Shown piece after piece: positions 8,202-17,734 of a stretch of 64,000 nucleotides of DNA (the first letter of the stretch is position 1; every line of letters begins with the position of its first letter). Source of the stretch: CBDDCX01 sp965226925 (GTDB taxonomy: Bacteria > Gemmatimonadota > Gemmatimonadetes > Longimicrobiales > Gaopeijiaceae); contig CBDDEN010000010.1 of NCBI GenBank assembly GCA_965226925.1, positions 310,001-374,000 of the forward strand. The letters run 5' to 3'. A program made the translations under genes and the position numbers. The notes under the pieces are model-generated. The model was not told where the DNA came from. It searched no databases and saw only the letters and a list, made by a program, of their open reading frames with translations.

Positions 8202-10691
8202 CTACTTCTTCTTTGTCTTTCGTCCGCGTCCACGGCCGCCCGCCTTCTTGCGAATCGCCGCCTGAACAAGGAGCTCGACGGCTTCATCCATGGTGAGCTC
8301 CTCAGGCTCAGTGCCCTTCCGCAGGCTCGCGTTGACCTTGCCGTCGGTCACGTAGGGACCGTACCGGCCCGAGAAGATCTGCAGGTCGGCACCCGACTCG
8401 GGGTGCGCGCCCAACTCCCGGAGCACGGACCGGCCGGCCTTCTTCTCGTTGAGAAGCCGAACGGCCTCGTCGATGCTCACCGTGAACAGCTGGTCGTGGT
8501 TGGCCAGGCTGGCGAAGGTCTTCCCCCTCCGCACGAAGGGCCCGAAGCGCCCGAGGCCGGCCACCACTTCTTCACCGGATTCTGGATCGACCCCGACGGG
8601 GCGAGGCAACGCCAGCAGGAGAAGCGCCTCAGCCAAGTCCACGTCTTCGAGCTTCTTGTCCTTGGGGAGACTCGATCGCTTCGGTTTCTTCCCGTCTTCC
8701 GCCTCTCCGAGCTGAACGTAGGGTCCGTAAGGGCCCTGCTTGGCGTAGACGGTCAGTCCCGTCCCCTCTTCGGTGCCCAGTACGACCTCTTCGGCCCCTC
8801 CGTCCAGGGGGCGCGTGCCCTTACACTCCGGGTATCCCGAGCACCCGAGGAAGCGGCCGAAGCGATTCCAACGAACCTGCATGGGGCGCTCGCACAGATC
8901 ACACGTCTCCCCCTCGGCCGCGGAGATCTCCTTGATGATCTCTTCCGAGCGGGCCTCACCGTGCTCGAGTTGGCTTTGGAGGCGCGGATAGAAGTCACCG
9001 AGCAGGGTCCGCCACTCGAGCTCACCCTCTTCGACGCGGTCCAGCTCGTTCTCCATGCGACTCGTGAAGTCCACATCGAAGACGTTGGGAAAGACACGAA
9101 CGAGGAGCTTGGCAACCGTGTCTCCCAGCGGCGTGGGATGAAAGCGCCGGTCTTCCAGATCGACGTACCCGCGGTCCTGGATGGTCGAGATGATCTGTGC
9201 GTAGGTGGAAGGACGCCCGATTCCCAACTTCTCCATGTCACGCACCAAGGAGGCCTCGCTGAAGCGCGGCGGCGGCTGCGTGAAGTGTTGCTTGGGGTCG
9301 AGCCCGTCCAGGGAGGCCCGGTCCCCGAGGTTGAGCTCGGGCAGCGGCTCCAGGTCGTCCAATCGTCGATGCTCTCCGGCCTCCGTCGCCTCGAGGTACA
9401 GGCTGGTAAAGCCCTGAAACTTCACGATCGAGCCCGTGGAACGGAACAGGTACTCCCGCCCGCCGCCGCCCTTGAGGGGAAAGTCCACGGTGGTCGTGTC
9501 GTGAACGGCCGGCGACATCTGACTCGCCACGAAACGCAGCCAAATCACCTCGTAGAGGCGGGCCGCATCGTTGTCCAGGAAGGGTCGTACATCATCAGGG
9601 TGCAGCGTCACGTCGGTGGGGCGGACGGCCTCGTGCGCGTCTTGGGCCGCCTTCGCCTGCTGCCCCCCCCACATCCTGGGCGAGGCCGGCACGTAGTCTT
9701 TGCCGAACTCCGAGGTGACCCAGCTACGGGCCTGGCTGACGGCCTCACCGGAGACTCGAGTAGAGTCCGTTCTCATGTACGTGATGAGTCCCACGGCGCC
9801 CCTGCCCCCGAGCTCGATCCCTTCGTAGAGCCGCTGCGCGTTACTCATGGTCCGCTTCGCGGAGAAGCCGAGCCTCTTGGCCGCCTCCTGCTGAAGCGTG
9901 GAGGTGGTGAACGGCGCGGCCGGGTTCTTGCGCCGCTCTCGCCGTTTGACGTCGCCGACCCGGAAGTCGAGCCCGCCGACTTCCGCCACCACCGCCGCCG
10001 CCGAAGCCTCGTCACCGAGCGTGAAGGCCTTTCCGTCTATCTTCTGAAGCCTGGCCTCGAAGGCCTGCTCGTCCTTTCGTAGCCGAGCCGTGATCGACCA
10101 GTACTCCTCGGTCACGAACGCGCGGATCTCGTCCTCGCGCTCACAGATCATCCGGAGGGCGACCGTCTGGACCCGCCCGGCCGAGAGCCCCGGACGGATG
10201 GGTTTCCACAAGAAGGGACTCACCTGATAGCCCACCAGGCGGTCGAGGAGCCGTCGGGCCTGCTGGGCCTCGACCTTACCCATGTCGAGCGACTCGGGGT
10301 TCTCCAAGGCCCTCTCTACGGCTCCCTTGGTGATCTCGCGGAAGGTGACGCGGTCGAACCGGTCCTCATCGCCCTCGAAGCCGAGTTCATGCGCCACGTG
10401 ATAGGCGATGGCCTCACCCTCACGGTCGGGGTCGGTGGCGAGTATGATGCGATCCGCCTTCTTCGCCTTGCCCTGGAGCTCCTTGATGATCTTGGCCTTG
10501 CCGCGGATCGTGACGTACTCCGGCTCGAAGCCTCTCTCCACGTCGACCCCGAGCTCCTTCTTCGGCAAGTCACGGACATGTCCGACCGAGGCGGCGACAT
10601 CGTACCCGCTACCCAGATAACGGCCGATCGTCCTCGCCTTTGCCGGCGATTCGACGATGACCAGACTTTTCCCCTTCTTAGCTTTCGTCAT
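8202..10691 (-). CDS. topA: DNA topoisomerase I (type IA)
   Basis: The 829-residue enzyme relaxes negatively supercoiled DNA. It starts with the TOPRIM domain (SLVIVESPAKARTIGRYLG and the acidic DPDREGEAIAYH motif). The catalytic tyrosine lies in GLITYMRTDSTRVSGEAV near residue 305. One four-cysteine zinc element (CDLC...CSGYPEC) follows, then C-terminal TopA repeats (QGPYGPYVQLGE, GRFGPFVRRG, GRYGPYVTDG) and a basic lysine-rich tail. It sits between aroK and trmFO with almost no spacing, suggesting one transcript. Confidence 0.96.
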   Translation of the reverse strand: MTKAKKGKSLVIVESPAKARTIGRYLGSGYDVAASVGHVRDLPKKELGVDVERGFEPEYVTIRGKAKIIKELQGKAKKADRIILATDPDREGEAIAYHVAHELGFEGDEDRFDRVTFREITKGAVERALENPESLDMGKVEAQQARRLLDRLVGYQVSPFLWKPIRPGLSAGRVQTVALRMICEREDEIRAFVTEEYWSITARLRKDEQAFEARLQKIDGKAFTLGDEASAAAVVAEVGGLDFRVGDVKRRERRKNPAAPFTTSTLQQEAAKRLGFSAKRTMSNAQRLYEGIELGGRGAVGLITYMRTDSTRVSGEAVSQARSWVTSEFGKDYVPASPRMWGGQQAKAAQDAHEAVRPTDVTLHPDDVRPFLDNDAARLYEVIWLRFVASQMSPAVHDTTTVDFPLKGGGGREYLFRSTGSIVKFQGFTSLYLEATEAGEHRRLDDLEPLPELNLGDRASLDGLDPKQHFTQPPPRFSEASLVRDMEKLGIGRPSTYAQIISTIQDRGYVDLEDRRFHPTPLGDTVAKLLVRVFPNVFDVDFTSRMENELDRVEEGELEWRTLLGDFYPRLQSQLEHGEARSEEIIKEISAAEGETCDLCERPMQVRWNRFGRFLGCSGYPECKGTRPLDGGAEEVVLGTEEGTGLTVYAKQGPYGPYVQLGEAEDGKKPKRSSLPKDKKLEDVDLAEALLLLALPRPVGVDPESGEEVVAGLGRFGPFVRRGKTFASLANHDQLFTVSIDEAVRLLNEKKAGRSVLRELGAHPESGADLQIFSGRYGPYVTDGKVNASLRKGTEPEELTMDEAVELLVQAAIRKKAGGRGRGRKTKKK

Positions 10692-11228
10692 CTATTCTCG
10701 ATCGGATTTGCCGCGAATGATGTTCATGATCGTGTTCGCCAACGCGGCCGGGCCATCGTCATCGGAGTCGAGGGTGACTTGTGCCCGTTCGTAGGCGGCC
10801 TTCCGCTGCCCAATCAACTCGACAGCGCTGTCCAGAGCACCTTCCCCGGCCAGGAGCGGCCGAACCGGACCCTCGCCTGATGCGCGCTGAACCGCAACCC
10901 CCGGTGAAACACGCAGCCATACGCTGAAGGTGCCTTCGGGTACCGCCTCCCAGCTGCCGGGCTGAGCGGGCCAACCGCCTCCGGACGCCAGGACGACGCG
11001 GTCCTTCCTAAGCAACTCGGAAGCCACTTCGGCCTCGATGCCTCGGAAGTGTTCCTCACCCTGTTGCCGGAAGATCTCGGAGACGGCTATGCCGCACCTC
11101 TCCTCGACGACCGCGTCGGAGTCGTGGAATTCCCATCCGAGCAGGGCCGCCAGCTCCCTTCCGACGCTGGTCTTACCGCTGGCCATGAATCCGACCAGCA
11201 ACACCCGTCGTGGGAGCTCACCGGCCAC
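10692..11228 (-). CDS. aroK: Shikimate kinase
   Basis: Shikimate kinase phosphorylates shikimate with ATP in the fifth step of the pathway to chorismate. The Walker A loop is GFMASGKTSVG, the shikimate-binding Asp lies in FHDSDAVVEERCG, and the conserved GGG is in VLASGGGWPA. Arg of RPLLAG forms the lid. Length is 178 residues, typical. It overlaps the end of aroC by 11 bases, coupling it to chorismate synthase, and topA follows without a gap. Confidence 0.92.
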   Translation of the reverse strand: MAGELPRRVLLVGFMASGKTSVGRELAALLGWEFHDSDAVVEERCGIAVSEIFRQQGEEHFRGIEAEVASELLRKDRVVLASGGGWPAQPGSWEAVPEGTFSVWLRVSPGVAVQRASGEGPVRPLLAGEGALDSAVELIGQRKAAYERAQVTLDSDDDGPAALANTIMNIIRGKSDRE

Positions 11229-12426
11229 CGTATCCGCGCTCGGTCAGGTAGGCGACGTAGGAATCGAAGTTCCGGCGGATCTCGCTCATGGCGTCCCCGC
11301 CGAACTTATCCAGAAATGCGTCGGCCACCACCAGCGCAACCATGGCCTCGCCCACCACGGCGGCCGCTGGAACGGCACAAACGTCGCTCCGCTCAACGGC
11401 GGCATCCGCGGCCGACCCGTCACGCATGTCCACGCTTGGCAGGCGCTTCCGGAGCGTGGAGATGGGCTTCATCGCCGCACGGACGACCAGGGGACCCCCC
11501 GTCGTGACCCCGCCCTCGAGGCCACCGGCGCGATTGGAGGCGCGACCGAGCCCCCCTGCGCGATCGGCAGTCGGGTCGGTGACAATCGGGTCGTGGACCT
11601 GTGAGCCGGGGCGCCGTGCTCCCTCGAACCCGGCTCCGATCTCCACCCCCTTGATGGCCTGGATCGACATCACGGCACCGGCCAAACGTCCATCGAGCTT
11701 CTCATCGTACGAGACGTAACTCCCCAGCCCAGCCGGAAGGCCTCGGGCGACGACCTCGAAGATCCCGCCGAGCGTGTCGCCCTCCTCCTTTGCGCGATCG
11801 ATGTCCTCGATCATCCTGGTAGCGGCCTCGTCATCCAGCGTTCGGACGGGCGACGAATCCACGGCGCCGTTCAGGTCCTCCGGGAGCTCCGGGGGTATCT
11901 CCGCCTCGACCGAACCGATCGAGGTGACGTGGCTTCCGATACTCACGCCGAATTCCGCCAGCAACCTCTTACACACTGCGCCGCACGCCACCCGGGCCGC
12001 AGTCTCCCGGGCGCTCGCGCGCTCCAGCACGTCTCGCGTGTCACGTCGGTCGTACTTCAGGAGGCCCACCAGGTCGGCGTGTCCCGGCCGGGGCAGGTAG
12101 AGCGACCGCAAGGCCTTTGGATTGCCCTCGGGATCGGGGGGGAGGGCGGACATGGCCTCCTCCCAATTCTCCCAGTCGCGGTTCCAGATGATCATGGAAA
12201 TGGGGGATCCCAAGGTCTCGCCGAGACGAACTCCGGAGAGCAGCTCCGCCCGATCCGACTCGATCTTCATACGACGGCCGCGTCCATACCCGCCCTGCCG
12301 TCGCTTGAGATCAGGGTCGACATCCCGTTCCATCTGAAGCGAGAGCCCCGCGGGCATCCCCTCCAGAAGGGCGGTCAGCCCACGTCCGTGGGACTCTCCC
12401 GCCGTGCGAAACGAGACGCTCCTCAT
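11218..12426 (-). CDS. aroC: Chorismate synthase
   Basis: AroC converts 5-enolpyruvylshikimate-3-phosphate to chorismate with reduced FMN. Family motifs are FRTAGESHGRGLTALLEGMPAG at the N terminus, RPGHADLVGLLKYD, ARETAARVACGA and VGEAMVALVVADAFLDKFGGD near the C terminus. Length 402 is normal. The gene is the first of the aroC-aroK-topA-trmFO-xerC-hslVU run and lies downstream of the pilMNOPQ cluster, separated from it by a split lipoprotein gene and a terminator-like hairpin. The pil-aro neighbourhood recalls pilMNOPQ-aroK in proteobacteria. Confidence 0.95.
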   Translation of the reverse strand: MRSVSFRTAGESHGRGLTALLEGMPAGLSLQMERDVDPDLKRRQGGYGRGRRMKIESDRAELLSGVRLGETLGSPISMIIWNRDWENWEEAMSALPPDPEGNPKALRSLYLPRPGHADLVGLLKYDRRDTRDVLERASARETAARVACGAVCKRLLAEFGVSIGSHVTSIGSVEAEIPPELPEDLNGAVDSSPVRTLDDEAATRMIEDIDRAKEEGDTLGGIFEVVARGLPAGLGSYVSYDEKLDGRLAGAVMSIQAIKGVEIGAGFEGARRPGSQVHDPIVTDPTADRAGGLGRASNRAGGLEGGVTTGGPLVVRAAMKPISTLRKRLPSVDMRDGSAADAAVERSDVCAVPAAAVVGEAMVALVVADAFLDKFGGDAMSEIRRNFDSYVAYLTERGYGGR

Positions 12427-12490
12427 GTGATCGGCTCCTACGGGTGGCGGAATCCGGGGCTCGGCCCGGAAGGGCGTGCAAGGATAAACG

Positions 12491-12525
12491 GAAACCCCGG
12501 TGGGCGTCTACCCACCGGGGCTCCA
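12491..12525 (-). terminator. Intrinsic-type terminator after the pil/lipoprotein cluster
   Basis: A perfect 10-base stem (12495-12504 with 12511-12520, six-base loop) is followed on the minus strand by TTTCCGTTT. It lies after the stop of the lipoprotein gene at 12577 and before aroC, so it probably ends the pil-cluster transcript. A short 15-base tandem repeat (ACCGGGGCTCCAACC) sits just upstream. Confidence 0.65.
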
Positions 12526-12576
12526 ACCACCGGGGCTCCAACCGCCCCCGTTCGTTAACTCCTGCTAAGTGTCCGG

Positions 12577-13847
12577 TTAGTTTCTGGCCGGATGGTCCCG
12601 AAGCAGATCGCTCTTACGGACGTCGACCACCACCACTCCACCCCCGCTGGTGATGCCCACGAGCTTCACGACGATGCAAGAATCCTCGGTGGGTCCACCG
12701 CTGGCGGGGTGCGGGCTGTTGAAGTCACCGCCGGAGTAAACCTGCACCGCGCTACCGATGGTGTTGCCCGCCTGGTCGGTAACAGGGGTCGTGGTGCAGA
12801 TGAAGCCCGCGTTGTCCTCCGGGAACGGTAGCACAGCCCGGAGAGGTCCGGCTGGAACGTCCTTGATGAAGATTCGGCCGGAGCGGAAGAAGTGGAACGT
12901 GTCGATGATGTCCAAGGTGCGGTCGCCCGTTCCCACGAAACCGACGTGCGTGTCGGGTTGGTAGACTCCCGTGTTGTTCAGGAGAGATTTCGCGTTGGCG
13001 TGCAGCGGGTGTAGCACGGCCCCCGCACCGCCCGAAGGCGGCAAGTTGCCGACACCCTGCAGACGTAGCTGCGTGTCGAAAAAGTAGGCGTCCGCACCCC
13101 TCGCGATGCCCAGCGTGCCGTCGTAGTTGAGTCCGATGCCTCGTACGGTCTCGCTCGCGTTGATCATGAGGTCGTCGACCTCGATTGCCGCGCTGATCTG
13201 GTCCGTCGCGGCCTCGTACATGATGACCCGACCTACCGGGTCGCGAGAGCCTTCCCCGAAGACCACCCAACCCCCGTCACCCGACGCGGACACATAAGTC
13301 GTGTCGTGGAAACCGAGGTTCGGTACGCTCCAACGACCGCCGCGAGCGATGGGGTCGCCGCCCAAGCCCACCATCGCGGTCGCCGCGAGAGAGGCTGTGG
13401 AGTCGACGGCAACGAGCTGCGGACCGAAGAAGTCACCGGGCGTGTGATCGATGATGCCCACCTGGTCCGCGGTCGTGGCCCCCCCCGCGGAGCGGTAGAC
13501 CAAATCCGCGTGGGCGATGCCCGTGAAGTCCGGGTTTTCGGTCATGGCGGCGTGCTCAACGAACATCTTCACCTCGACGTTCCCGCCTCCTATGGGCACG
13601 GCGGCTTTACGAATCGTGCCGAAATCGCCGAGCAGGGTCGTCTTGGTCGAGTAGAGGATCCGCCCCGTCGAGTCGACCGCCACGAATTGCGGGCGATCGC
13701 TGAATCCCGGCGGCTCCTCATCGGGGATGTAGAACACGTTGTACCGGATGACGCCGGCGTCGTCCAGAATCGTCTCGACGTCGAAGAGCACGACGTCGGG
13801 CGTAAGGAGCCGCGTCAGCGGATCCTCTAGGAGGAGTATCGCTTCCG
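12577..13847 (-). pseudogene. 3' part of a split lipoprotein/beta-propeller-like gene (after a frameshift)
   Basis: This frame encodes about 420 residues rich in beta-strand repeats of the kind RPQFVAVDSTGRILYSTKTT and GPQLVAVDSTASLAATAMVG, ending VVVVDVRKSDLLRDHPARN. It has no start of its own. Read upstream it runs in frame back to about 13846, where one surplus base joins it to the middle segment: with that base removed the frame reads ATDEAILLLEDPL without interruption. It is therefore the C-terminal part of the protein whose N terminus is at 17710. Function is unknown; an extracytoplasmic, propeller-like repeat protein linked to the pilus locus is an inference. Confidence 0.7.
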
Positions 13848-14824
13848 TCGGTCGCGCCTAGCCGGACCATCGAGATGTTCGTGCCTCCCGAATTGGCCAC
13901 CATGAGGGTATCCCCCGCTCTGTTGAGCGTGAGCCCCCAAGGCTCGGATCCCACCGCGGCCGCCGCCTCGAAAATCTCGTCTCCGAGCCGGAAGATCTCG
14001 ATCCGGTCCCGGTCGATGTTCGACAGGTAGAGCTTCCTGCGCACCGTGTCGACGACCGCGTCCATGATCTGGCCACCGGTCGGCAGCTGCACCGTCCGGC
14101 CGGCGACGATCACCGCCGAGGTCCGATCTCCGGGATTGCCTTGCGATACGGTAGCGCCACCCAACGTCCCGCACCCCAGAGTGACCAGCAAGTCCAGGCC
14201 CACCGAAGTGGAGCAGTTGGACTGCTGGTCGCGAGCGAAGCCGGTCAACTCGAAGATCAGTGTATCCGGCAGGGCAAGAGAATCGGCGTTGAACACGGGC
14301 ACCTGGAAGTTCTGTGTCGTGTTTCCGACCCGCGGCGTAACAAAGGTGACGCTCTCGGTTCGAATCACGGTGTCGCCTCGAGTGGGCGAGATCGCGAGTG
14401 CCGTGTACCCGATCTCAGTGACGCCGTCCCCGAGCACGTCGTCGCGCGCCTTTACGCGAACCGTCAGGAAGTCCTGTAGCTCCAATCGGTCGTCCGCGGT
14501 AACGGTCAACTGCGCACTCGGAGGAATCGTGTCACCGGTACCACCGATGATGATCTCGACGTCGAACGGGCCATCGCTGCCCGGCACGCTGAGGGTGTTG
14601 AACGCCCTTGCCCGCACGGTAATCGTGCCTGTCACACCGGGCGGAATGAACACCAGCGTGTCGAGCACCGCGACCGTGTCGACCGGTACGATCGGATGGC
14701 TAATGGTCGCTACGACCGCTCCGGTGACGAACAGCTCGATGAGTCGAACCCCTAGCGGGTCTACCGCCCGTACGTTGAGCGGCAAGTTGGCCCCGGCCGG
14801 CACCAGGCCTACCAGATCCTCTAG
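13840..14824 (-). pseudogene. Middle part of the split lipoprotein gene
   Basis: About 328 residues of the same split gene. The first half has Ig-like/Big-type beta repeats (VRAVDPLGVRLIELFVTGAV, LTVTADDRLELQDFLTVRVKA). The second half begins propeller blades (LYLSNIDRDRIEIFRLGDE, GLTLNRAGDTLMVANSGGTN), like YVTN or NHL repeats. Its 5' end is the CTAG target site at 14821-14824 beside the left IS5-type copy, and its 3' end is the frameshift near 13846. Confidence 0.7.
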
Positions 14825-16023
14825 GGAGGGTCTGAACAACCCCCATCTTGGGAGGAACGCGATCGGTTGCGGTTCGAAGATCCGGTTCGAAGACCTATCG
14901 GAGCGATGAAGTGCTGGCTGGCGCGCCGGAGAAACGGTCCGAACCGTCAGGAAGTCGCTTCGATGTGTCCGGCTCCCGCCCTCGGGCGGTCCATGGGCCG
15001 CGCGTTATCCGGTCGCGTAGCGGCCAGCGATGAGCAGATTCGAGAACCCGAGCAGCAACGCGATGCGCTGCGTGTTCTTCGCCAGTCCCCGGTAGCGCAC
15101 CTTACCGTACCCGAAGCGCCGCTTCACATACAAGAACGGATGCTCCACCTTCGCCCGCACCGATGCCTTGCGCTTCTCGGCCGCCGCCTCGGCGCCGTCC
15201 CGATCGAGCAGGCGACGCTTGCCCGGCTTCATCGCCACCTGCCAGGCGACGTCGCAACCCCTGTTCTCCGGGCGCTTGTCCACACCCTGGTAGCCCGCGT
15301 CGCCCCATGCCTCCGTCTCGTCACCATGCAGCAGCACGCACGCCTGCGTCACGTCCGCCGCGTTGGCGGCCGTCGTCGCCAAGCTGTGCGCCAGACCCGA
15401 TTCGGCGTCCACCCCGATATGCGCCTTCATCCCGAAGTACCACTGGTTTCCCTTCTTCGTCTGGTGCATCTCCGGATCCCGTTCTCCCCTGCGGTTCTTC
15501 GTCGACGACGGCGCGTCAATGATGCTCGCATCCACGATCGTCCCCGTCTTCAACCGATGCCCGAGAGACGCCAGATGCGTATTGATCTCCTCGAACAACC
15601 CCATCCCCAAGCCCTGCGTCTCCAGCAGGTGACGGAAGTTCAGGATCGTCGTCTCGTCCGGCAAAGAACCGCTCAGGCGCAGACCCGCAAAGCGGCGCAC
15701 TGACTCCACCTCGTAGAGCAGATCCTCCATGCCCGGATCGCTCACGTTGTAGAACAGCTGCACACAATGAACCCGCAGCATCACCCCAAGCGGATAGGGG
15801 CGGCGGCCACGGCCAGCCTTCGGATAGAACGGCTCGATCCGATCCTCCAGCTGTTGCCAGGGAATCAGCCCCTCCATCTTCTCCAGGAAAATCTCCCGGC
15901 GCGTCCGCCGCTTCTTCGAATCGTACTCCAGCTCCGCGAAAGTCATCTGAAGCTCCATGGCCCGCTCACAACTCCCCGGTCGTTTCATACCATGAAACTA
16001 CACCCGTCTTGTTCAGAGTTTCC
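14825..16023 (-). mobile_element. IS5-family insertion sequence, copy 1 of a tandem pair
   Basis: The 1,199 bp element has imperfect terminal inverted repeats (GGAGGGTCTGAACAA at the left, GGAAACTCTGAACAA read inward from the right; 12 of 15 match). It is flanked by CTAG at 14821 and 16024, a YTAR-type target site as used by the IS5 group. It encodes one transposase on the minus strand. It is 9 bases longer than copy 2, all from small indels in the first 135 bases. Confidence 0.9.
15005..15988 (-). CDS. IS5-family (IS5 group) transposase, copy 1
   Basis: The 327-residue DDE transposase closely resembles the IS5 enzyme. The N terminus has MTFAELEYDSKKRRTRREIF and IEPFYPKAGRGRRPYPL. The first Asp is in GTIVDASIIDAPSSTKN, followed by RDPEMHQTKKGNQWYFGMKAHIG. 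The second Asp is in AWGDAGYQG, and the Glu is in KVEHPFLYVKRRFGY. It appears complete, so the element should be able to move. The protein looks identical to that of copy 2. Confidence 0.95.
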   Translation of the reverse strand: MKRPGSCERAMELQMTFAELEYDSKKRRTRREIFLEKMEGLIPWQQLEDRIEPFYPKAGRGRRPYPLGVMLRVHCVQLFYNVSDPGMEDLLYEVESVRRFAGLRLSGSLPDETTILNFRHLLETQGLGMGLFEEINTHLASLGHRLKTGTIVDASIIDAPSSTKNRRGERDPEMHQTKKGNQWYFGMKAHIGVDAESGLAHSLATTAANAADVTQACVLLHGDETEAWGDAGYQGVDKRPENRGCDVAWQVAMKPGKRRLLDRDGAEAAAEKRKASVRAKVEHPFLYVKRRFGYGKVRYRGLAKNTQRIALLLGFSNLLIAGRYATG

Positions 16024-16027
16024 CTAG

Positions 16028-17217
16028 GGAGGGTCTGAACACCATCTTGGGAGGAACGCGATCGGCGTTCGAAGATCCGGTTCGAAGACCTATCGGAGCG
16101 ATGAAGTGCTGGCTGGCGCGCCGGAGAAACGGTCCGAACCGTCAGGAAGCGCTTCGATGTGTCCGGCTCCCGCCCTCGGGCGGTCCATGGGCCGCGCGTT
16201 ATCCGGTCGCGTAGCGGCCAGCGATGAGCAGATTCGAGAACCCGAGCAGCAACGCGATGCGCTGCGTGTTCTTCGCCAGTCCCCGGTAGCGCACCTTACC
16301 GTACCCGAAGCGCCGCTTCACATACAAGAACGGATGCTCCACCTTCGCCCGCACCGATGCCTTGCGCTTCTCGGCCGCCGCCTCGGCGCCGTCCCGATCG
16401 AGCAGGCGACGCTTGCCCGGCTTCATCGCCACCTGCCAGGCGACGTCGCAACCCCTGTTCTCCGGGCGCTTGTCCACACCCTGGTAGCCCGCGTCGCCCC
16501 ATGCCTCCGTCTCGTCACCATGCAGCAGCACGCACGCCTGCGTCACGTCCGCCGCGTTGGCGGCCGTCGTCGCCAAGCTGTGCGCCAGACCCGATTCGGC
16601 GTCCACCCCGATATGCGCCTTCATCCCGAAGTACCACTGGTTTCCCTTCTTCGTCTGGTGCATCTCCGGATCCCGTTCTCCCCTGCGGTTCTTCGTCGAC
16701 GACGGCGCGTCAATGATGCTCGCATCCACGATCGTCCCCGTCTTCAACCGATGCCCGAGAGACGCCAGATGCGTATTGATCTCCTCGAACAACCCCATCC
16801 CCAAGCCCTGCGTCTCCAGCAGGTGACGGAAGTTCAGGATCGTCGTCTCGTCCGGCAAAGAACCGCTCAGGCGCAGACCCGCAAAGCGGCGCACTGACTC
16901 CACCTCGTAGAGCAGATCCTCCATGCCCGGATCGCTCACGTTGTAGAACAGCTGCACACAATGAACCCGCAGCATCACCCCAAGCGGATAGGGGCGGCGG
17001 CCACGGCCAGCCTTCGGATAGAACGGCTCGATCCGATCCTCCAGCTGTTGCCAGGGAATCAGCCCCTCCATCTTCTCCAGGAAAATCTCCCGGCGCGTCC
17101 GCCGCTTCTTCGAATCGTACTCCAGCTCCGCGAAAGTCATCTGAAGCTCCATGGCCCGCTCACAACTCCCCGGTCGTTTCATACCATGAAACTACACCCG
17201 TCTTGTTCAGAGTTTCC
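16028..17217 (-). mobile_element. IS5-family insertion sequence, copy 2 of a tandem pair
   Basis: This 1,190 bp copy follows copy 1 in the same orientation with only CTAG (16024-16027) between them. It ends at the CTAG of 17218-17221. The layout CTAG-IS-CTAG-IS-CTAG fits a second insertion into the target site created by the first, or unequal recombination. An assembly duplication is also possible, since both copies carry the same transposase. Confidence 0.9.
16199..17182 (-). CDS. IS5-family (IS5 group) transposase, copy 2
   Basis: This is the same 327-residue transposase as in copy 1, with the full DDE set (VDASIID, GDAGYQG, KVEHPFLYVKRRFGY) and no internal stop. I saw no amino-acid difference between the copies. 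The start ATG is shortly inside the right terminal repeat. Confidence 0.95.
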   Translation of the reverse strand: MKRPGSCERAMELQMTFAELEYDSKKRRTRREIFLEKMEGLIPWQQLEDRIEPFYPKAGRGRRPYPLGVMLRVHCVQLFYNVSDPGMEDLLYEVESVRRFAGLRLSGSLPDETTILNFRHLLETQGLGMGLFEEINTHLASLGHRLKTGTIVDASIIDAPSSTKNRRGERDPEMHQTKKGNQWYFGMKAHIGVDAESGLAHSLATTAANAADVTQACVLLHGDETEAWGDAGYQGVDKRPENRGCDVAWQVAMKPGKRRLLDRDGAEAAAEKRKASVRAKVEHPFLYVKRRFGYGKVRYRGLAKNTQRIALLLGFSNLLIAGRYATG

Positions 17218-17710
17218 CTAGGTCGACCTCCGGCCCGCCCAGCGTGAGCGGGATCGTGTCCGACGCGAAGTTGCCCAATGCGTCGACGGCCGTGACGATG
17301 AGGTTCGTCTGCTCCTTGATGGTGTCTGTCGTGGGAATCAGCCAGCGGCTGATGATGGTGTCTTCGGTCGGCTCGAGGAGTTGCACGACCTTCGTCGCGA
17401 AGCGGGGCACGACCTCGTCGGTCCCGAGGCTCGCGTCTCCCCGGAAGGAAAGTCCCTCGAATTGTAGGCTCGCCAGGCCGGCGTCATCCGTCGCGTGCGC
17501 GATGATCAGCACCGAATCTCCCAGCGGAGAAGCCGCCGAGTCACCCGGGGTCGTGATGATCACGGTGGGAGCCCCCCGATCGGACTGCTGATCGAGAAGA
17601 GGCGGGCCCACGAACAGGTTCTGTCCGTCGCAGGCCAGCATCAACAGGCCGGCTGTGAGCCCCCCTAGAAGACCTTTCGTACTCTTCTTGTTCGTTCTTA
17701 GCCGAAGCAT
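17218..17710 (-). pseudogene. 5' part of the split lipoprotein gene downstream of pilQ
   Basis: The first 164 codons start MLRLRTNKKSTKGLLGG and run through a hydrophobic segment to LLMLACDG, a lipobox with Cys near residue 27, so the protein would be a lipoprotein. Beta-rich Big/Ig-like sequence follows (VIITTPGDSAASPLGDSVLI). The frame ends at the CTAG target site. Joining GPEVDL on this side to EDLVGLVPAG at 14820 across one CTAG keeps the frame open, so this and the two fragments downstream were one gene of about 910 residues. It begins 24 bases after pilQ and was probably the last gene of the pilM-Q operon. Confidence 0.8.
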
Positions 17711-17734
17711 CAGACGTCTCCCTCGTACACGGGT

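Noticed and set aside
14825..17217. IS5-type pair as a composite transposon
   Set aside because: The copies are separated by only CTAG and carry nothing between them.
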